DNA of 9,255 bases, taken from Verrucomicrobiales bacterium (lineage in GTDB: Bacteria; Verrucomicrobiota; Verrucomicrobiia; Limisphaerales; UBA1096). The notes beneath the pieces are model-generated. The model was not told the DNA's origin and did no database searches. It saw only the letters and a program-made list of their open reading frames with translations. This document shows, piece by piece, positions 1 to 6,434 of this stretch (position 1 is its first letter; each line of letters starts with the position of its first letter). Where the stretch lies: assembly GCA_011523195.1 (NCBI GenBank), contig WTHH01000219.1:1-9255 (forward strand), in the 5' to 3' direction. Position numbers and translations under genes: made by a program.

Positions 1-177
1 TAGTCGTCTTGCCGGGTCGGGATGGACACTAGGTGCTCATCCGGTGGCTAAGCGCACCAGCGATTCCGGCGTGCTGATGAAAACGAACACATCATCCATC
101 CACTCGGTGTTGCGGCGCAGGCGGTGCCGCGATTTTCTTTTTTACTCCCATCTGTTAACCGGCACGCGCCTGGCTCG

Positions 178-1899
178 ATGAAGATACTGCCATCCACGCT
201 CCTTTCTGCGAGGGGCAACGGTTCGTCCGGACGCCGGAACATCGACCAGTTGATGAAACTCGTCTGCATCGTGCTGGTGTTTATTCTGCTCTCGAGCTTC
301 GCCTTTCACCTTTTCATGAAGGGCGAGGGCAGGGCAGACAAGTATGAGTGGTTCGACGGCTTTTATTGGACGATGGTGACCATGTCCACGCTCGGTTACG
401 GCGATATAGCATTCAGCAATTGGCCGGGCAAACTGTTCTCCGTGGCGGTGATGTTGTTTGGCATGTTGTCGATGCTTGTCATCCTACCGTTTGCGTTCAT
501 TCGATTTGCATACGAGCCGTGGATGGAGGCGCAGAACGAGGCCCGCACCCCAAGGCGGCTCGACACACATATGCGCGATCACGTCATCCTCACCAACTTC
601 GACCCAGTCTCCCGCGCACTGATCCACAAACTGGGTCAGTATAATATCGCCTACGCACTGCTGGTCCGTGACAAGGACGAGGCGCTGCGGTTGCATGACG
701 AGGGTTACTCAGTGGCGGTCGGCGAACTCGACGATCCGGATTTTTACAGCAACGTCCGGGTCGAACAATGCGCCATGGTGGTCGCCACCGGCAAGGATGA
801 GGCCAACGCCAACATCGCCTTCACCGTACGCGAACTGGTCGACAATCGCGTGCGTGTGGTCACGCTGGCTAAGTCCGAGGCCTCGGTCGATATCCTTGAA
901 CTGGCTGGCAGCTCAAACGTCATTCGATTGGGAGAACTGCTTGGCCAATTTCTAGCACGCCGCACGATCGCCAACGATGCCATGGCACATGTGATTGGGC
1001 ACTTCGATGAGTTGCTCATCGCGGAGGCGATGGTCATGGGCACTCCGCTTGTTGGCAAGACGCTTGCCGAGTGCAATTTTCGCGAGATGACTAACACCAG
1101 CGTCGTCGGCGTGTGGGAGCGCGGCGAATACAAGGGTGCTGGACCGGACACCAAGGTCAGCGACAGTACGGTGCTTGTGTTTGCTGGATCAAAGGAAATG
1201 ATCCAGCACTACAACCAGATTTTTTGCATCTATCAAAAAGAGGAATCGCACATCGTAATCCTCGGCGGCGGTCGGGTGGGGCGGGCCACGGCGCGCGCCT
1301 TGGCCAAGCGCGGTCTCAAGTACGTGATCGTCGAGGAATTGCCGGAGCGGATTCGAAACGAAAAATATTACGTGCAGGGCAGTGCGGCGAGGATCGATGT
1401 TCTCGAGAAAGCGAACATCGCTGACGCCTCGGCGGTTATCATCACCACGGGCAACGACGACACGAACATTTACCTCACGATCTACTGCCGCAAGTTGCAT
1501 CCGGATATCCAGATCATCAGTCGTGCGAACCGCGAGCGCAACGTCAGCACGCTTCACCGCGCGGGCGCTGACTTTGTCGCGTCTTACGCCTCGATGGGCG
1601 CAAACATCATTTTCAATCTCCTTAAGCATAGTGACATCCTCATGCTGGCGGAGGGGTTGAACGTCTTCCGCATCGATTTACCGGAGCACCTCGAGGGCAA
1701 GTCACTAATCGAGTCGGAGATCCGCGAGCGCACCGGTTGCAGCGTTATTGCCATTCAGCGTGAAGTCGACGGAAAGGACACCCACCTCGTCCATCTTGAG
1801 CCCAACGAGGTGCTCAGCGCCGACGACGAATTGGTTCTCATCGGCACCATCGAGTCTGAGGAAACCTTCCTCAAGACCTACGTGAATCCACAGGTTTAA
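178..1899 (+). CDS. Potassium channel family protein with two RCK/TrkA NAD-binding domains
   Basis: Predicted inner-membrane K+ channel subunit gated by cytoplasmic nucleotide-binding (RCK) domains. With the ATG at 178 it has 573 residues. A GTG at 124 would add 18 residues, but the ATG is preferred because members of this family, as I remember them, begin with an MK-(I/F)-LPS-like sequence, and the product here starts MKILPS. Visible parts: TM1 about residues 28-48; pore helix and selectivity filter TLGYGD at 71-76; TM2 about 85-110; first RCK domain from about 133, whose dinucleotide loop is degenerate (TNFDPVS instead of GxGxxG); a central TrkA_C-like domain about 288-348; second RCK domain with an intact loop GGGRVG at 363-368; final TrkA_C domain about 500-570. 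Monocistronic in this window and convergent with the ABC operon. No strong Shine-Dalgarno is seen. Family assignment is firm; ion selectivity and ligand are inferred. Confidence 0.93.
   Translation: MKILPSTLLSARGNGSSGRRNIDQLMKLVCIVLVFILLSSFAFHLFMKGEGRADKYEWFDGFYWTMVTMSTLGYGDIAFSNWPGKLFSVAVMLFGMLSMLVILPFAFIRFAYEPWMEAQNEARTPRRLDTHMRDHVILTNFDPVSRALIHKLGQYNIAYALLVRDKDEALRLHDEGYSVAVGELDDPDFYSNVRVEQCAMVVATGKDEANANIAFTVRELVDNRVRVVTLAKSEASVDILELAGSSNVIRLGELLGQFLARRTIANDAMAHVIGHFDELLIAEAMVMGTPLVGKTLAECNFREMTNTSVVGVWERGEYKGAGPDTKVSDSTVLVFAGSKEMIQHYNQIFCIYQKEESHIVILGGGRVGRATARALAKRGLKYVIVEELPERIRNEKYYVQGSAARIDVLEKANIADASAVIITTGNDDTNIYLTIYCRKLHPDIQIISRANRERNVSTLHRAGADFVASYASMGANIIFNLLKHSDILMLAEGLNVFRIDLPEHLEGKSLIESEIRERTGCSVIAIQREVDGKDTHLVHLEPNEVLSADDELVLIGTIESEETFLKTYVNPQV
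941..948. repeat. Palindrome TTGGCCAA, copy 1
   Basis: Eight-base perfect palindrome inside the channel gene, preceded by C and followed by TT, so only one side carries the extended arm. It is read as CTT GGC CAA (Leu-Gly-Gln) in the channel frame. Confidence 0.7.
1299..1308. repeat. Palindrome CTTGGCCAAG, copy 2
   Basis: Perfect 10-mer within the second RCK domain of the channel gene, followed by CGCGG. It is read as TTG GCC AAG (Leu-Ala-Lys), a different reading frame from copy 1. This argues that the conserved entity is DNA rather than a peptide motif. Confidence 0.75.
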
Positions 1900-1949
1900 A
1901 ACCAACGGGGCTCACAGGCTCGTCACTCCAGTTTTTCGCTAGGTTTCGG

Positions 1950-3296
1950 TTACGCTTTTTTGAGTTTTAGGAGGTGGATTTTCAGGCGGTCGACCAGGAC
2001 GGCGATGAGGATGACGGCCCCGTAGATAACCTTTTGCATGTGCGACTCAACGCCGGTGAGGTTCATGCCGTTATTGATGACGGCGATTATGAAAGCTCCG
2101 ATGAGGGTCCCGAGAATTCGACCTTGGCCACCGGCTAAACTGGTGCCGCCCACGACCACAGCCGCGATGACTTTCAATTCCACGAGATCACCGGATTTGG
2201 GGTCGCCGGTGATGTGAAGCGACGCCTCCATGACTCCGCCGAGTCCGGCCAGTAATCCGGTAAGCGTGTAAACGAAGACTAACACCCATTTTACCGGCAC
2301 GCCGGAAAGCCGAGCTGCCTCTGGGTTGCCGCCAACGGCGTAAATGTAACGGCCGATCGAGGTGCGGGTCATGACCACGTGCGCAATGGCGAAAAGAATC
2401 AGCATTAGCACCACGCTGTTAGGTAGGCCAAAAAAATCGCGGCCACGCCCTAGCCAACCAAAGGCCTCATTTGCCACCGGCACAGGTGCGGAGTCGGAAA
2501 TAATGAAGGCCAGTCCCTTGGCGATGAACATGATGCCAAGCGTGGCGATAAATGCCGGGATACCAAAGAGTGTCACCAAACTGCCGGTGAACAGCCCGGC
2601 GAGACCGCAGGCGAGTATGCCGACCATGGCACCAAGCCACAGGTGTCCCGTGGTGGGGGAATCACCACCCAGCGACTGGATGGCGAGGGCTGTGATCACT
2701 CCGGAAAAGGCGATCAAGCTGCCGACCGAAAGATCGATCCCGGCGGTGATGATGACCAACGTCATTCCAATGGCGATGATGGCCACCACCGAGATTTGCT
2801 TCATCACGTTCAGCAAATTGTCCCGTTTAAGGAAGTTGGGCCAGCGATAGCTGGTTGGCTGGTAAATCTTTGCCTTGGCCAGTGTCGAATGCGCTTGGCC
2901 AAGCGCGCCGAGGTTTGTGTTGGCGAAACTGGCCATGTGCTTGTCGGCGATGATGCCGGCGAGTTCCGCGCCGGTTGCGGCGAAATCGGTAAGTGCCTTT
3001 CGGGCGTCGACCGGCTGGCCGACCGTGGTGGATGCCACTGTGACGCCGGCCTTGGCCAATTGCTCGGCTAATGCGTTCGCGAATGATCTGCCTTCGCCGC
3101 CCTGTCGGGTGAGCACGACGACGCTGGCTCCCGTGGGGAGTTGGCCGCCCACGCGATTGGCCAAGCGCTCGGCTGCTGCGGGACTGGTCGGCGACTGTTC
3201 CTCAATGGTGACATAGCTGAACCAGGCGCAGAGCAGAGCGAGCACGAACAGGGTGCCGTAGTCGAAAAGAAGTTTTGTGTAGTTTAGTTTTTTCAT
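1950..3296 (-). CDS. Sugar ABC transporter permease, RbsC-like, with an extra periplasmic domain
   Basis: Membrane subunit of a monosaccharide importer of the ribose/xylose/galactose type, 448 residues against about 320 for E. coli RbsC. From about residue 150 to the end it follows RbsC closely: NLLNVMKQ, then IGMTLVIITAGIDLSVGSL at 176-194, FIATLGIMF at 249-257, GRYIYAVGGNPEAARLSG at 315-332, and AAVVVGGTSLAGGQGRILGT at 378-397. TM1 is about residues 13-30. Between TM1 and the RbsC-like body lie about 115 extra residues (about 31-150) predicted to face the periplasm, with a beta-alpha-beta-alpha-beta pattern. Last gene of the operon; its ATG lies 12 nt after the ATPase stop and has a GAGG ribosome-binding sequence at 3301-3304. 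Function as a permease is firm; the exact sugar is unknown. Confidence 0.94.
   Translation of the reverse strand: MKKLNYTKLLFDYGTLFVLALLCAWFSYVTIEEQSPTSPAAAERLANRVGGQLPTGASVVVLTRQGGEGRSFANALAEQLAKAGVTVASTTVGQPVDARKALTDFAATGAELAGIIADKHMASFANTNLGALGQAHSTLAKAKIYQPTSYRWPNFLKRDNLLNVMKQISVVAIIAIGMTLVIITAGIDLSVGSLIAFSGVITALAIQSLGGDSPTTGHLWLGAMVGILACGLAGLFTGSLVTLFGIPAFIATLGIMFIAKGLAFIISDSAPVPVANEAFGWLGRGRDFFGLPNSVVLMLILFAIAHVVMTRTSIGRYIYAVGGNPEAARLSGVPVKWVLVFVYTLTGLLAGLGGVMEASLHITGDPKSGDLVELKVIAAVVVGGTSLAGGQGRILGTLIGAFIIAVINNGMNLTGVESHMQKVIYGAVILIAVLVDRLKIHLLKLKKA
2891..2906. repeat. 16-bp perfect palindrome containing CTTGGCCAAG, copy 3
   Basis: GCGCTTGGCCAAGCGC is the longest perfect version in the window. 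It lies in the DNA for the extra periplasmic domain of the permease and is read there as CTT GGC CAA (Leu-Gly-Gln) on the minus strand. Confidence 0.8.
3052..3059. repeat. Palindrome TTGGCCAA, copy 4
   Basis: Within the DNA for the extra domain of the permease, read as Leu-Ala-Lys on the minus strand. The left flank is CC and the right flank TTG, so only one arm is extended. It lies 105 bp from copy 5. Confidence 0.7.
3157..3164. repeat. Palindrome TTGGCCAA, copy 5
   Basis: Third copy within the DNA for the permease extra domain, followed by GCGC and read as Leu-Ala-Asn on the minus strand. Its spacing to copy 4 (105 bp) equals that between copies 6 and 7. Confidence 0.7.
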
Positions 3297-3305
3297 GCTG
3301 CCTCA

Positions 3306-3336
3306 CCCCTAACCCCTGAACCCTGTACCCTCACCC
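3306..3336 (-). promoter_or_regulatory. G-quadruplex motif at the ATPase-permease junction
   Basis: On the minus (coding) strand there are five consecutive G-runs of lengths 3, 3, 3, 4 and 4, separated by loops of 3, 4, 4 and 3 nt. This satisfies the usual G3+N1-7 rule with one run to spare. The motif encodes the last residues of the ATPase (GEGTGFRG), includes its TAG stop, and ends two bases before the GAGG (3301-3304) that would serve as ribosome-binding site for the permease ATG at 3296. Folding in the mRNA could therefore affect permease translation. The motif is seen directly; structure and effect are inferred. Confidence 0.55.
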
Positions 3337-4847
3337 TTTGCCTGACTGGTAGCCAGGCGCATTACGTCTTCCTGAGTCGCGCTTGGCACTTCGGTAATTT
3401 CTCCGGTGATTCGGCCTTCGTTCATGACAATAATCCGGTCGGTCATACCTAGGATTTCCGGCAACTCGGAGCTGATTATCAGCACGGCTTTGCCTTGTTC
3501 GGCGAGTTGGTTGATGAGTTGGTAAATCTCGTACTTGGCCCCGACGTCGATGCCGCGGGTGGGTTCGTCGAAGATGATGACCTCGGCGTTGCGTTGGAGC
3601 CACTTGGCGAGAACGACCTTCTGTTGATTGCCGCCAGAAAGCGTGCCGGCGACCTGCTCCGGGCCGGTGACCTTGATTTGAATCTGGTTAACGTATCCGG
3701 CGAAGGCCTGAGCTTCCTCATTTTGCCGGATGAAGCCGCCAGAGGTGAAGTGGCGGAGGTTCGGCAGGCCGAAGTTTTCGCGGACCGTCTGTCCGAGGAC
3801 GAGTCCCTGCGCCTTACGATCCTCGGTCAGCAGACAGATGCCCTGCCGGATTGCGTCCCGCGGGTTGTTGATGGCGAGGGATTGGCCGTCGAGTTGGAGG
3901 CTGCCGCTGTCGGGGCGGTCGGCGCCGAAAAGCAGCCGAGCCGTCTCGGTGCGTCCTGCCCCGACGAGCCCGGTGAGGCCAAGTACCTCGCCGGCCCGAA
4001 TCTCGAGCGACACATCCTGCACGCGCTCGCCGCTGTTTAGGTTTTCGACAACCAATCGGGGTTGGCCGGGAGCGGTGTCGCGTTTCGGAAATTCCTTGTC
4101 GAGACTGCGGCCGACCATTAGCTCGATCATCTGCTCGCGGGTGAGATCATCGACGGGGCGGGTGTCGATGTGCTCACCATCCCGCAGGAAGGTGACGCGG
4201 TCGGCGATCTCGAAAATCTCGTCAAGCCGGTGGCTGATGTAAATGATCCCGATATCCTGCGATTTCAATTCGTCGATCACACGAAACAGTCCCTTGGTTT
4301 CGCGCGGGGAGAGGGCGGCGCTGGGTTCGTCCATGACGATGATACGGGCATCCTGCGAGAGAGTCTTAGCGATCTCGACGATCTGCTGCTGGGCGACGGT
4401 GAGGCTGTTGCACTCGGCATCGACCGGGACCTCCACACCGATGCGATCAAACAACGCCTGCGCCCGTGCCTCCTCGCTGGCGCGGGGAATGAAGCTGATG
4501 CTTCCCGGTTCCTGCCCAAGGAAGATATTTTCACGGGCGGACAGGTGCGGGATGAGGTTGAACTCCTGATAAATGATCCCTATGCCGGCGGCCTGCGAAG
4601 CCTGCGGGGTGGCGACGGAGGCCGGTTGGCCGTCGATCTCGATCGTGCCTTCATCAGGTTGGTGAGCGCCGCCGAGAATCTTGATGAGCGTGCTTTTACC
4701 CGCGCCGTTTTCACCGAGCAGCGCGAGGACTTCCCCGGTATGGAGCGAGAGATCAACCCCCTTAAGTGCCTTGACGCCGGGGAACGATTTCCGGATGCCG
4801 CGCATCCGCAGCAGAGGGGCTTCGGATGCCGCGTCGGTCGGGGGCAT
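3309..4847 (-). CDS. Sugar ABC transporter double ATPase, RbsA/MglA family
   Basis: Energises the importer by ATP hydrolysis; cytoplasmic, 512 residues, normal length for the family. First nucleotide-binding domain: Walker A GENGAGKST at 45-53, Q-loop Gln94, signature LTVAQQQ at 149-155, Walker B and catalytic Glu in IIVMDEPSAA at 169-178, switch His206. Second domain: P-loop GLVGAGRTE at 293-301, where the usual Lys is Arg, as is typical of the second half in this family; TEDRKAQGL at 341-349; signature LSGGNQQK at 403-410; Walker B VIIFDEPTRGIDVG at 423-436. The ATG lies 7 nt after the stop of the binding-protein gene with no recognisable Shine-Dalgarno, suggesting translational coupling. 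The C-terminal tail (KGEGTGFRG) is glycine-rich because it is encoded by the G-run motif. Assignment is secure. Confidence 0.96.
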   Translation of the reverse strand: MPPTDAASEAPLLRMRGIRKSFPGVKALKGVDLSLHTGEVLALLGENGAGKSTLIKILGGAHQPDEGTIEIDGQPASVATPQASQAAGIGIIYQEFNLIPHLSARENIFLGQEPGSISFIPRASEEARAQALFDRIGVEVPVDAECNSLTVAQQQIVEIAKTLSQDARIIVMDEPSAALSPRETKGLFRVIDELKSQDIGIIYISHRLDEIFEIADRVTFLRDGEHIDTRPVDDLTREQMIELMVGRSLDKEFPKRDTAPGQPRLVVENLNSGERVQDVSLEIRAGEVLGLTGLVGAGRTETARLLFGADRPDSGSLQLDGQSLAINNPRDAIRQGICLLTEDRKAQGLVLGQTVRENFGLPNLRHFTSGGFIRQNEEAQAFAGYVNQIQIKVTGPEQVAGTLSGGNQQKVVLAKWLQRNAEVIIFDEPTRGIDVGAKYEIYQLINQLAEQGKAVLIISSELPEILGMTDRIIVMNEGRITGEITEVPSATQEDVMRLATSQAKGEGTGFRG

Positions 4848-4854
4848 AGGGGCG

Positions 4855-5850
4855 TTACTTCAGCTCGGGATCCGCATCGGCAGCGGCTTTGTCGTAAATC
4901 GTAGCTGGGATGAGGGTCTCCCTTTCAAACGCCTCGCCGGCCTGATACTTGACGATGTTCTGCACGATCTGTTGCCCCATCTTGTCTGGATGCTGAATGG
5001 GGTCGGCAAAAATCTTGCCGTCCTTGATGGCCTGCTTGCCGTCCAGCTGGCCGTCGAAGCCGATGATCTTGATTTGATTCTGCCGATTGGCCTCCTCGAT
5101 GGCGGTGTAGGCACCCAGCGCGGAGGGATCGTTGATGGCAAAAACTGCAGCGAGATCGTCGTGCGACTGGAGGGCATCCGCAGTGGACTGGTAGCCCTCG
5201 GTGCGAGCGCCGTTGCCGTCGAGTTCCGCCACGATTTCAATCTTGCCGGAGGTGCGCTCGGCGTTGTGGGAATTGATGACCTCCTTGAAGCCGTTGACGC
5301 GCAGTACGCAGGAGTTGGCTTTTTTGAAATCGAGCACCAACACCTTACCGCCGTTTTCGCCAAGCGCCTTGATCATGGCCTCACCCGCGAGTTTCCCACC
5401 TTGAAAATTATCGGTGCCGACGTGACCGGCGATTTCCACCCCCTCGGCGGCACACTTGGCATCGACCGTGAATACCGGGATGCCCTTTTCGTTGGCGGCC
5501 TTGACGGACGGGCCGATCGAGAGCCGGTCACACGGCACGAGGATGATGGCAGTAACGCCGCGCGAAATGAAATCCTCCATCTGGTCGGACTGCTTTTTGA
5601 CATCCATGTCGGGGTCGACCATGAGGGTTTCGTATCCGTGCTTTTCCGCCTCGGACTTGATGTTATCGCCGATAACCTTGAAAAACGGGTTGGAAAGTGT
5701 GAGCGGCGAATAGGCGATGACGCCCTTTTCATTCGTGCCAGTACTTCCGCCACCATCGTTGTTGTCGGCGTGCTTTTCTGCCGAAGGCGAACAGCCGATG
5801 AAGGCGAGCGACAGGGCGGTCAGGCCAAGGAGTTGTGCGATACGTTTCAT
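4855..5850 (-). CDS. Sugar-binding lipoprotein of the ABC importer, RbsB-like
   Basis: Type-1 periplasmic binding protein, 331 residues, anchored as a lipoprotein: signal peptide residues 1-19 ending FIG before Cys20. A Ser/Gly/Asn-rich linker (about 21-41) precedes the mature fold. RbsB-like landmarks: SNPFF at 53-57; VGTDNFQGGKLAGE at 144-157; LRVNGF at 183-188, with Arg184 matching the ribose-contacting Arg141 of E. coli RbsB; FAINDPSALGA at 237-247, with Asn240 matching Asn190; GFDGQLDG at 264-271, with Asp266 matching Asp215; and Gln286 matching Gln235. The RbsB Asp-Arg pair (89-90) is Asp130-Ala131 here, so the pocket is altered. These matches are from memory, not from a computed alignment. 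First gene of the operon; no obvious Shine-Dalgarno. Ribose, fucose or another monosaccharide is possible. Confidence 0.94.
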   Translation of the reverse strand: MKRIAQLLGLTALSLAFIGCSPSAEKHADNNDGGGSTGTNEKGVIAYSPLTLSNPFFKVIGDNIKSEAEKHGYETLMVDPDMDVKKQSDQMEDFISRGVTAIILVPCDRLSIGPSVKAANEKGIPVFTVDAKCAAEGVEIAGHVGTDNFQGGKLAGEAMIKALGENGGKVLVLDFKKANSCVLRVNGFKEVINSHNAERTSGKIEIVAELDGNGARTEGYQSTADALQSHDDLAAVFAINDPSALGAYTAIEEANRQNQIKIIGFDGQLDGKQAIKDGKIFADPIQHPDKMGQQIVQNIVKYQAGEAFERETLIPATIYDKAAADADPELK

Positions 5851-5920
5851 GTTAATTTGAAAGCCAAAAGTGTAGCCCGTGAATAGGGGAAAAAGCGGTC
5901 TCGATCAAGCCTCTTCCGTG

Positions 5921-5930
5921 CTTGGCCAAG
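5921..5930. repeat. Palindrome CTTGGCCAAG, copy 6 (12-mer GCTTGGCCAAGC)
   Basis: Intergenic copy, extended to the 12-mer at 5920-5931. Its right half also forms the left arm of the adjacent hairpin. Confidence 0.8.
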
Positions 5931-5950
5931 CCGGCGAATCGCCGCTTGGC
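5925..5950. repeat. Bulged hairpin in the divergent control region
   Basis: Arms GCCAAG-C-CGGCG (5925-5936) and CGCCG-CTTGGC (5940-5950) pair over 11 bp, with a single C bulge and an AAT loop. No T-run follows on either strand, so it does not look like an intrinsic terminator. It lies 31 nt upstream of the mutarotase ATG and 74 nt upstream of the binding-protein ATG. It could be an operator (inverted repeat) or an mRNA leader stem. Confidence 0.55.
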
Positions 5951-5980
5951 ACAACAAATCGGGGTCGGTAAATTCCCGGC

Positions 5981-6430
5981 ATGCTCTTGCACTCACAGCT
6001 GATTCACCCGGAGATCAACGGAGTCCTTGGCCAAGCGGGCCACCACTCGAAGGTATTGATCTGCGACGGCAATTATCCGGCTTCATCCAAGATCGGGCCG
6101 GAGGCCGAGCTGGTCTCACTCAACCTCTCCCCCGGCGTTGTCACCTGCAGCCAGGTATTGCGGGCGCTGGTTACAGCGATCCCGCTGGATGCCGTCAACA
6201 CCATGGGTATTCCGGCCGATGACCCGTACGCCAAACACGGCCTGCCGCCGGTCTGGGCCGAGTACGAACAGATTCTCGAGGAGGCCAAGCTGGACCTGAA
6301 ACTGGAGCCAATCCAGAAATGGGATTTTTACGATGCAGTGATGTCGGACGATCACGTGCTGACGATCCAAACTGCGGATCAGGCGTTGTGGGCAAATGTC
6401 TTGCTGACGATCGGCTGCCGCCTGCCCTGA
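5981..6430 (+). CDS. RbsD/FucU-family sugar mutarotase (pyranase)
   Basis: Cytoplasmic enzyme of 149 residues that would interconvert anomers or ring forms of the imported sugar. The N-terminal signature is GHHSKVLICDGNYP at 20-33, corresponding to the GHGDxIxIADAxFP motif; His21 is the expected catalytic histidine and Asp29 the conserved aspartate. FucU-like features: IPLDAV at 67-72, PPVWAEYEQIL at 89-99, WDFYDA at 114-119, and the C-terminal WANVLL at 137-142 corresponding to YANxIL. Two departures from the usual pattern: the Asp of GHGD is Ser23, and the Tyr of YAN is Trp137. Fucose-mutarotase-type architecture is favoured over RbsD by the PxWxEY and FYD parts. It is divergent from the ABC operon, which fits shared regulation. 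No clear Shine-Dalgarno. Family is firm, substrate is not. Confidence 0.9.
   Translation: MLLHSQLIHPEINGVLGQAGHHSKVLICDGNYPASSKIGPEAELVSLNLSPGVVTCSQVLRALVTAIPLDAVNTMGIPADDPYAKHGLPPVWAEYEQILEEAKLDLKLEPIQKWDFYDAVMSDDHVLTIQTADQALWANVLLTIGCRLP
6026..6035. repeat. Palindrome CTTGGCCAAG, copy 7
   Basis: Inside the mutarotase gene, read as CTT GGC CAA (Leu-Gly-Gln, residues 16-18), immediately before the Ala-Gly-His-His that holds the presumed catalytic histidine. Followed by CGGGC, and 105 bp from copy 6. Confidence 0.78.
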
Positions 6431-6434
6431 TCGG

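Larger units (their letters stand above)
5851..5980. promoter_or_regulatory. Divergent control region between importer operon and mutarotase gene
   Basis: This 130-nt gap separates the start codons of the binding-protein gene (minus) and the mutarotase gene (plus), so both promoters should lie in it. I cannot pick convincing -35/-10 pairs: a weak -10-like TACACT lies on the minus strand about 20 nt upstream of the binding-protein ATG, without a good -35. The region contains palindrome copy 6 and a strong hairpin, which are candidate operator or 5'-leader elements. Confidence 0.5.

Noticed and set aside
1..177. Possible end of an upstream gene: a plus-strand frame open from base 2 to a TGA at 179-181 overlapping the channel ATG, and a short minus-strand frame ending at 37
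   Set aside because: The plus frame is Arg/Ser-rich and unlike a protein tail, and the minus frame has only about 20 codons after its ATG. Neither can be supported; no promoter or RNA is evident in this stretch either.
1890..1949. Possible bidirectional terminator between the convergent channel and permease genes
   Set aside because: Only the short inverted repeat GGTTTAAAACC and T-runs are present; there is no GC-rich stem of useful length before a T-tract.
3495..4904. Two plus-strand open frames (3495-4040 and 4170-4904) antisense to the ATPase
   Set aside because: Both are shadows of the ATPase gene, with composition typical of complementary-strand reading and no domain pattern.
4681..5886. 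Long open frame (401 codons) on the plus strand, antisense to the binding-protein and ATPase genes
   Set aside because: It lies opposite two well-recognised genes, its sequence matches no family I know, and such mirror frames are common in G+C-rich coding DNA.
5925..5950. Hairpin read as an intrinsic terminator
   Set aside because: No T-run follows it on either strand, and it lies between divergent start codons, where a terminator is not expected.
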